Positions 60,397 through 64,000 of a stretch of DNA of 64,000 nucleotides are shown here, in pieces. The notes beneath the pieces were generated by a model. That model had not been told where the DNA came from, ran no database searches, and saw only the letters and a program-made list of their open reading frames with translations. Position 1 is the stretch's first letter. Each line of letters begins with the position of its first letter. Position numbers and translations under genes: made by a program. The stretch is from the NCBI RefSeq assembly GCF_001647285.1, contig NZ_LRML01000005.1:62001-126000 (forward strand), read 5' to 3'. Source of the stretch: Rufibacter roseus. GTDB lineage: Bacteria > Bacteroidota > Bacteroidia > Cytophagales > Hymenobacteraceae.

Positions 60397-63300
60397 ATGA
60401 AAAGAAACTTACCCCGCTGGGTAATCCCGCTTTTACTTTACACCAGCTTTTTGTGCCCTTCTACCAGTTGGGCACAACTACCTGCTTTACCATCTACACA
60501 GCCTACGCATACAGTATTAGTAGCCGGAAGATGGTCGCCGGGGCAAACGACGGCGGTACCGCTACCGCTACTGCAAAACCAACTGCAAACCGCAGGTAAA
60601 AACAGCACACTTGTATTCGTGGGCAATCCTTTTGCGCCGTTCACGCTACCAGGGGTTGCTTCGTCTGAGCGGCCGCCGCTAGAGGCGCAACTGAAAACCC
60701 AACTAGACTACCTGAAAAACTATCAGGGCCAACTAATTTTTATGCCCGGCGAACATGATGCCAAAGGCCGCGTGGTGCAGGAGGTGCGGAACCAGGAGCG
60801 TTTTATAGAACAATACCTGCAGAAAGAGAATATTTTTCTGCCCGCCAATCATTGCCCAGGCCCAGCAGAGGTCTCCCTCACCGACGATCTGCACTTAGTT
60901 TTGCTAGACCCTCAGTGGCTAATGCCCAACCGCCGCATGGATGAGGAGGAAGAGCTACGGGGGTGCCCCACTGTGGGGGGTACTACCACTCTGGCCGCAC
61001 TAGACGATGTGGTACGGAACAACGAAGACAAAAATTTGCTGGTGGTCATGAATGTATCACCAGAAATGAGCAAGCTGGAGTACCGGGTCATGCACCGTCA
61101 ACTAAACCAGTTCTACAACCAATACAGTGGACTGGTGCACGTAGAAGGAAACTCTTCGGGTTTAGTGCACCAGGTAAAAGACAGCATTCATTATATAGGG
61201 GCTGGCTTGGGCGCTACCAACACAAAGCCCATTAAAGACGGCACCACCGTTTACGGAGAAGTTAAGCCTGGCTTGGTAAAATTGCTCTACTACCCCAACG
61301 GCGAAACTTGGTTGGAAGTCTGGACCGCCCCTGATCTAAACAGTGCCACTGGCCAAGTGGCGCACCGTGCCTTAATTTCTCGCAAACCCACTTTAGAGCA
61401 AATGAAAGAGCGGGTGAGTAAGATGAATCTCAATTTTGAGGGGAAAACCGGTACCTTACCCGCCAGTACCTATTACAACGCCAGCGGTTTCAGACATTGG
61501 CTGCTGGGTCAGAACTACCGCCGAGAGTGGGCGCAGCCGGTCACTTTACCAGTGTTTGACATAGGCGCCATGCACGGTGGCCTTAAGGTCATTAAACGCG
61601 GCGGCGGATTCCAGACCAAATCTCTTCGTCTGGAAGACAGCACCGGTCGCCAATATGTGCTCCGGTCAGTAGAAAAATACCCCGATGATGCGCTGCCCCG
61701 CATACTCAGGGAAACCATTGCCGCCGATGTTGTGAAAGACCAAATATCGGCTTCGCACCCATACGGAGCCTTAGTGGCTGCTCCCCTTGCCGATTCCGTA
61801 GGTGTGTACCATACTAATCCGCAGTACTTCATCATTCCTGATGACCCACGTTTTGGCCGCTATCTCAAAGGCTTCGCCAATACCATTGGTTTGTTTGAAA
61901 CCAGACCAGACGAAGATTTATCTGATATGCGGAGCTTCGGTAACACTGAAAATGCAGTGGGCACCCCTAAAGTGCTCGAGAATATACTGGAGGACAAAGA
62001 TGATCAGGTAGACCAGCTGAGTGTGCTGCGCGCGCGCCTCTTTGACTTTTTCATTGCCGACTGGGACCGCCATGATGACCAATGGCGCTGGGCTGAGTTC
62101 AAGAAAAAAGGCAAAGGGAAAATTTACAAACCCATCCCTCGAGACCGTGACCAGGCATTTTTTGTAAACCAAGGAGTTGTCCCAAACATTGCCAGCCGCC
62201 GCTGGATTCTGCCCAAGGTACAGGGGTTTGACGAGAGCCTGAGAGACATAAAAGGCTTCAACTTTAATGCCCGCCACTTTGACCGTACTTTTTTAACTGG
62301 CCTTGAACGTTGGCAATGGCTGGCTATGGCAGATTCTTTGGAGCGTGAGCTAACTGACGAGGCTATTGAAGCAGCCGTAAAACAATTACCTCCCCCAATT
62401 TATCAACAGTCAGGGGAGTGGCTAACTAAAACGTTAAAAGCTCGCCGTGCCACTATCAAGCGTGACGCAGAGGAATATTATGAGTTTTTGGCTCATAAAG
62501 TAAACGTGGTAGGCACTGACCAAAACGATTATTTCACCATTGAACGCAGCGGCGATGGCTCTACATTGGTGCGCATGTACAAAGACGAAGATGAAACTGA
62601 CACTCCGCTGTACCAGCGCCGGTTCTACCCAGATGAAACCCGAGAAATTAGATTGTACAGTCTGGGAGGCAATGACAAAATCGTAGTCACAGGTACTGCG
62701 CCAGAAGCAAGCCGACTACGCATCATTGGCGGAGACGGAGAAGACATCATCACCGACAGTTCCTCGGTAGAGGGCTTGCGCCGGCTTACCTATGTTTATG
62801 ATACTTCTCAGGGCAACAAACTAAATCTAGGTTCTGAGGCACGCAACCTTACCAGCAAGCGCCCTCCTACCTATGACCGCCTCGGTTATAAATACAACTA
62901 TCTAGGCCCACTAGCCTCATTTGAATATAACCGCGACGACGGCTTCTTATTAGGAGCTGGGGCGCTGCTGAAAACGCAAGGCTTTCAAAAAGAGCCTTAT
63001 GCCATGATGCAACGGCTTGTGGGAAGCTACGCCTTTAACACCCAATCTTTTTTGATTGATTATGCCGCACATTTTCCGCAACTGCGGCTAGGCCTAGACC
63101 TAAAGCTTAACGTAAACTGGAAAAGCCCCGGCTTCTCTGAAAACTTCTTTGGGCTGGGCAATGAAACGCCTTATAACCCTGACATAGAAATTGAATACTA
63201 CCGCTACCGGTCTGCCCAGTTTTACGCCAATGTGCTAGTGGGCCGTAAACTCAGCGAGTATGAAACCATTTTTGTGGGGCCAGCCTATCAAATGGTGAAT

Positions 63301-63945
63301 GTTGAGCGCACCCCTGGCCGTTTTCTGCCCGTACAGCCCAACGAAAACTCACAGCTAGCAGGTTATTATGAGCGCCATAACTACGCCGGTGCCAGAATTG
63401 AATACGTATTAGACTCGCGTGACATACCTAATCTTCCGGCCAAAGGGGTTTACTGGAAAGTTGCCGCCGATCTGCTTGATGGCACCAACCAAAGTTCCAA
63501 CAACGTGGCCATGGTTCATTCGCAGTTCGCCATTTATAGAACGCTTAGAGTTCCGCTCAAGCTCACGCTGGCTACCCGCTTTGGCGGCGGCCACACATTT
63601 GGCGACAACTACGAGTTCTTTCAAGCCCAGGTGCTGGATGGCCCAACTACGCTGCGGGGGTACCGCCGCAACCGTTTCAGCGGGCAAAGCAGCCTCTACA
63701 ATAACACTGAGGCCCGGCTACGGTTGTTCAGCTTCACCACGTATCTGTTCCCAGCCTCAGTGGGCGTATTTGGTTTTCATGACATAGGCCGCGTTTGGGT
63801 AGAGAATGAAACCTCTAACAAGTGGCACAGGGGCTACGGCGGCGGCGTTTGGTTGGCCCCGCTGAACCAAATCGTTATTTCGGCAGGCTTTGCCACCTCT
63901 TCAGAAGAAAACCTGATTCTGGTTCGGGCAGGGTTCCTGTTCTAA
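60397..63945 (+). CDS. phosphoesterase-like / kinase-like / Omp85-barrel fusion protein
   Basis: A 1182-residue outer-membrane protein with a signal peptide (ending SWAQ near residue 27). Residues ~35-340 look like a calcineurin-type phosphoesterase that has lost its metal ligands: the GNHD motif reads GEHD, and the HH and GHxH motifs are absent. Residues ~365-800 are the CotH/FAM20-like kinase module shared with the 53.2 kb gene (DWDRHDDQW, Asp555-His559; YKPIPRDRDQAF, Asp583/585). Residues ~840-1182 form an Omp85/BamA-type barrel, with LRGYRRNRF at 1086-1094 and a terminal phenylalanine. Barrel and phosphoesterase calls are firm by motif; the kinase-like call is inference. Confidence 0.72.
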   Translation: MKRNLPRWVIPLLLYTSFLCPSTSWAQLPALPSTQPTHTVLVAGRWSPGQTTAVPLPLLQNQLQTAGKNSTLVFVGNPFAPFTLPGVASSERPPLEAQLKTQLDYLKNYQGQLIFMPGEHDAKGRVVQEVRNQERFIEQYLQKENIFLPANHCPGPAEVSLTDDLHLVLLDPQWLMPNRRMDEEEELRGCPTVGGTTTLAALDDVVRNNEDKNLLVVMNVSPEMSKLEYRVMHRQLNQFYNQYSGLVHVEGNSSGLVHQVKDSIHYIGAGLGATNTKPIKDGTTVYGEVKPGLVKLLYYPNGETWLEVWTAPDLNSATGQVAHRALISRKPTLEQMKERVSKMNLNFEGKTGTLPASTYYNASGFRHWLLGQNYRREWAQPVTLPVFDIGAMHGGLKVIKRGGGFQTKSLRLEDSTGRQYVLRSVEKYPDDALPRILRETIAADVVKDQISASHPYGALVAAPLADSVGVYHTNPQYFIIPDDPRFGRYLKGFANTIGLFETRPDEDLSDMRSFGNTENAVGTPKVLENILEDKDDQVDQLSVLRARLFDFFIADWDRHDDQWRWAEFKKKGKGKIYKPIPRDRDQAFFVNQGVVPNIASRRWILPKVQGFDESLRDIKGFNFNARHFDRTFLTGLERWQWLAMADSLERELTDEAIEAAVKQLPPPIYQQSGEWLTKTLKARRATIKRDAEEYYEFLAHKVNVVGTDQNDYFTIERSGDGSTLVRMYKDEDETDTPLYQRRFYPDETREIRLYSLGGNDKIVVTGTAPEASRLRIIGGDGEDIITDSSSVEGLRRLTYVYDTSQGNKLNLGSEARNLTSKRPPTYDRLGYKYNYLGPLASFEYNRDDGFLLGAGALLKTQGFQKEPYAMMQRLVGSYAFNTQSFLIDYAAHFPQLRLGLDLKLNVNWKSPGFSENFFGLGNETPYNPDIEIEYYRYRSAQFYANVLVGRKLSEYETIFVGPAYQMVNVERTPGRFLPVQPNENSQLAGYYERHNYAGARIEYVLDSRDIPNLPAKGVYWKVAADLLDGTNQSSNNVAMVHSQFAIYRTLRVPLKLTLATRFGGGHTFGDNYEFFQAQVLDGPTTLRGYRRNRFSGQSSLYNNTEARLRLFSFTTYLFPASVGVFGFHDIGRVWVENETSNKWHRGYGGGVWLAPLNQIVISAGFATSSEENLILVRAGFLF

Positions 63946-63962
63946 ATTCTGCTAAACCTATA

Positions 63963-64000
63963 AACAGAAAGGGCTAGCCAAATGGCTAGCCCTTTCTGTT
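63963..64000 (+). terminator. intrinsic terminator at the right edge
   Basis: A perfect 18-base stem (AACAGAAAGGGCTAGCCA and its complement) with a two-base loop, 17 bases after the stop of the fusion gene. The T-run lies beyond the window. Confidence 0.8.

Overview
The window looks like chromosomal DNA of a gliding-type member of the Bacteroidota, most likely order Cytophagales, family Hymenobacteraceae (Rufibacter, Nibribacter or Pontibacter relatives); the family-level call is inference. The evidence is the mutY-ssb-gldE-gldD block with a separate gldB, a type IX secretion C-terminal domain, several TAnnTTTG promoter -7 boxes, almost no Shine-Dalgarno sequences, the 29-residue AURKAIP1/COX24-type basic protein and SusC-free housekeeping synteny. 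I see no tRNA, rRNA, CRISPR array, prophage or classical insertion sequence.

Layout. 1-4.3 kb: end of a LuxR-type regulator, an alpha/beta hydrolase, a glycosyltransferase, GldB and an outer-membrane barrel. 4.3-11.4 kb: RNase G (frameshifted as read), small basic protein, TPR protein and HU on the minus strand, divergent from mutY-ssb-gldE-gldD. 11.5-18 kb: BI-1 protein, YjdM, RecG and a secreted protein. 18.1-26.7 kb: a fatty-acid oxidation cluster (acyl-CoA dehydrogenase, thiolase, FadB-like fusion, MarR regulator, acyl-CoA ligase). 26.8-31.1 kb: arginase-fold protein, four-helix-bundle protein, cytochrome b5-like protein, sugar kinase and MurQ. 31.2-38.5 kb: three small lipoproteins, Der, Era, HemH, LOG-family protein and ProS. 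38.6-46.1 kb: lipoprotein, FadL/OmpP1-like protein, TPR lipoprotein and a 1285-residue T9SS cargo. 46.2-52.5 kb: the 2-oxoglutarate dehydrogenase operon sucA-sucB-lpd. 52.7-64 kb: MazG-like protein, two paralogous secreted kinase-like proteins (one fused to an Omp85-type barrel), GH2 enzyme, Vsr endonuclease and a TlpA-family thioredoxin.

Two layers of non-coding structure run through this otherwise ordinary chromosome. First, three genes for S23/Avd-like four-helix-bundle proteins (near 20.2, 28.2 and 47.8 kb) are each enclosed by inverted flanks made of degenerate tandem 7- or 8-base units. The unit sequence differs at each locus, and the flanks lie against the start or stop codons of neighbouring genes, even inside the sucB-lpd operon. 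Gene-less pairs and half-arrays of the same style occur at other gene borders (2.4, 5.9, 18.1, 21.6, 33.6 and 35.9 kb). This looks like a family of small mobile or domesticated units with non-identical flanks and is my leading candidate for an undescribed system.

Second, about 23 copies of a ~40-base palindrome (arm consensus CTGTTTTNGGCCTGTTTT) are scattered between genes, often starting 1-17 bases after a stop codon and just before an ordinary intrinsic terminator. Other points of note are a decayed duplicate of the recG promoter and 5' end on the far side of yjdM, and a fusion of a metal-site-less phosphoesterase fold, a CotH/FAM20-like kinase module and an Omp85 barrel at the right end.
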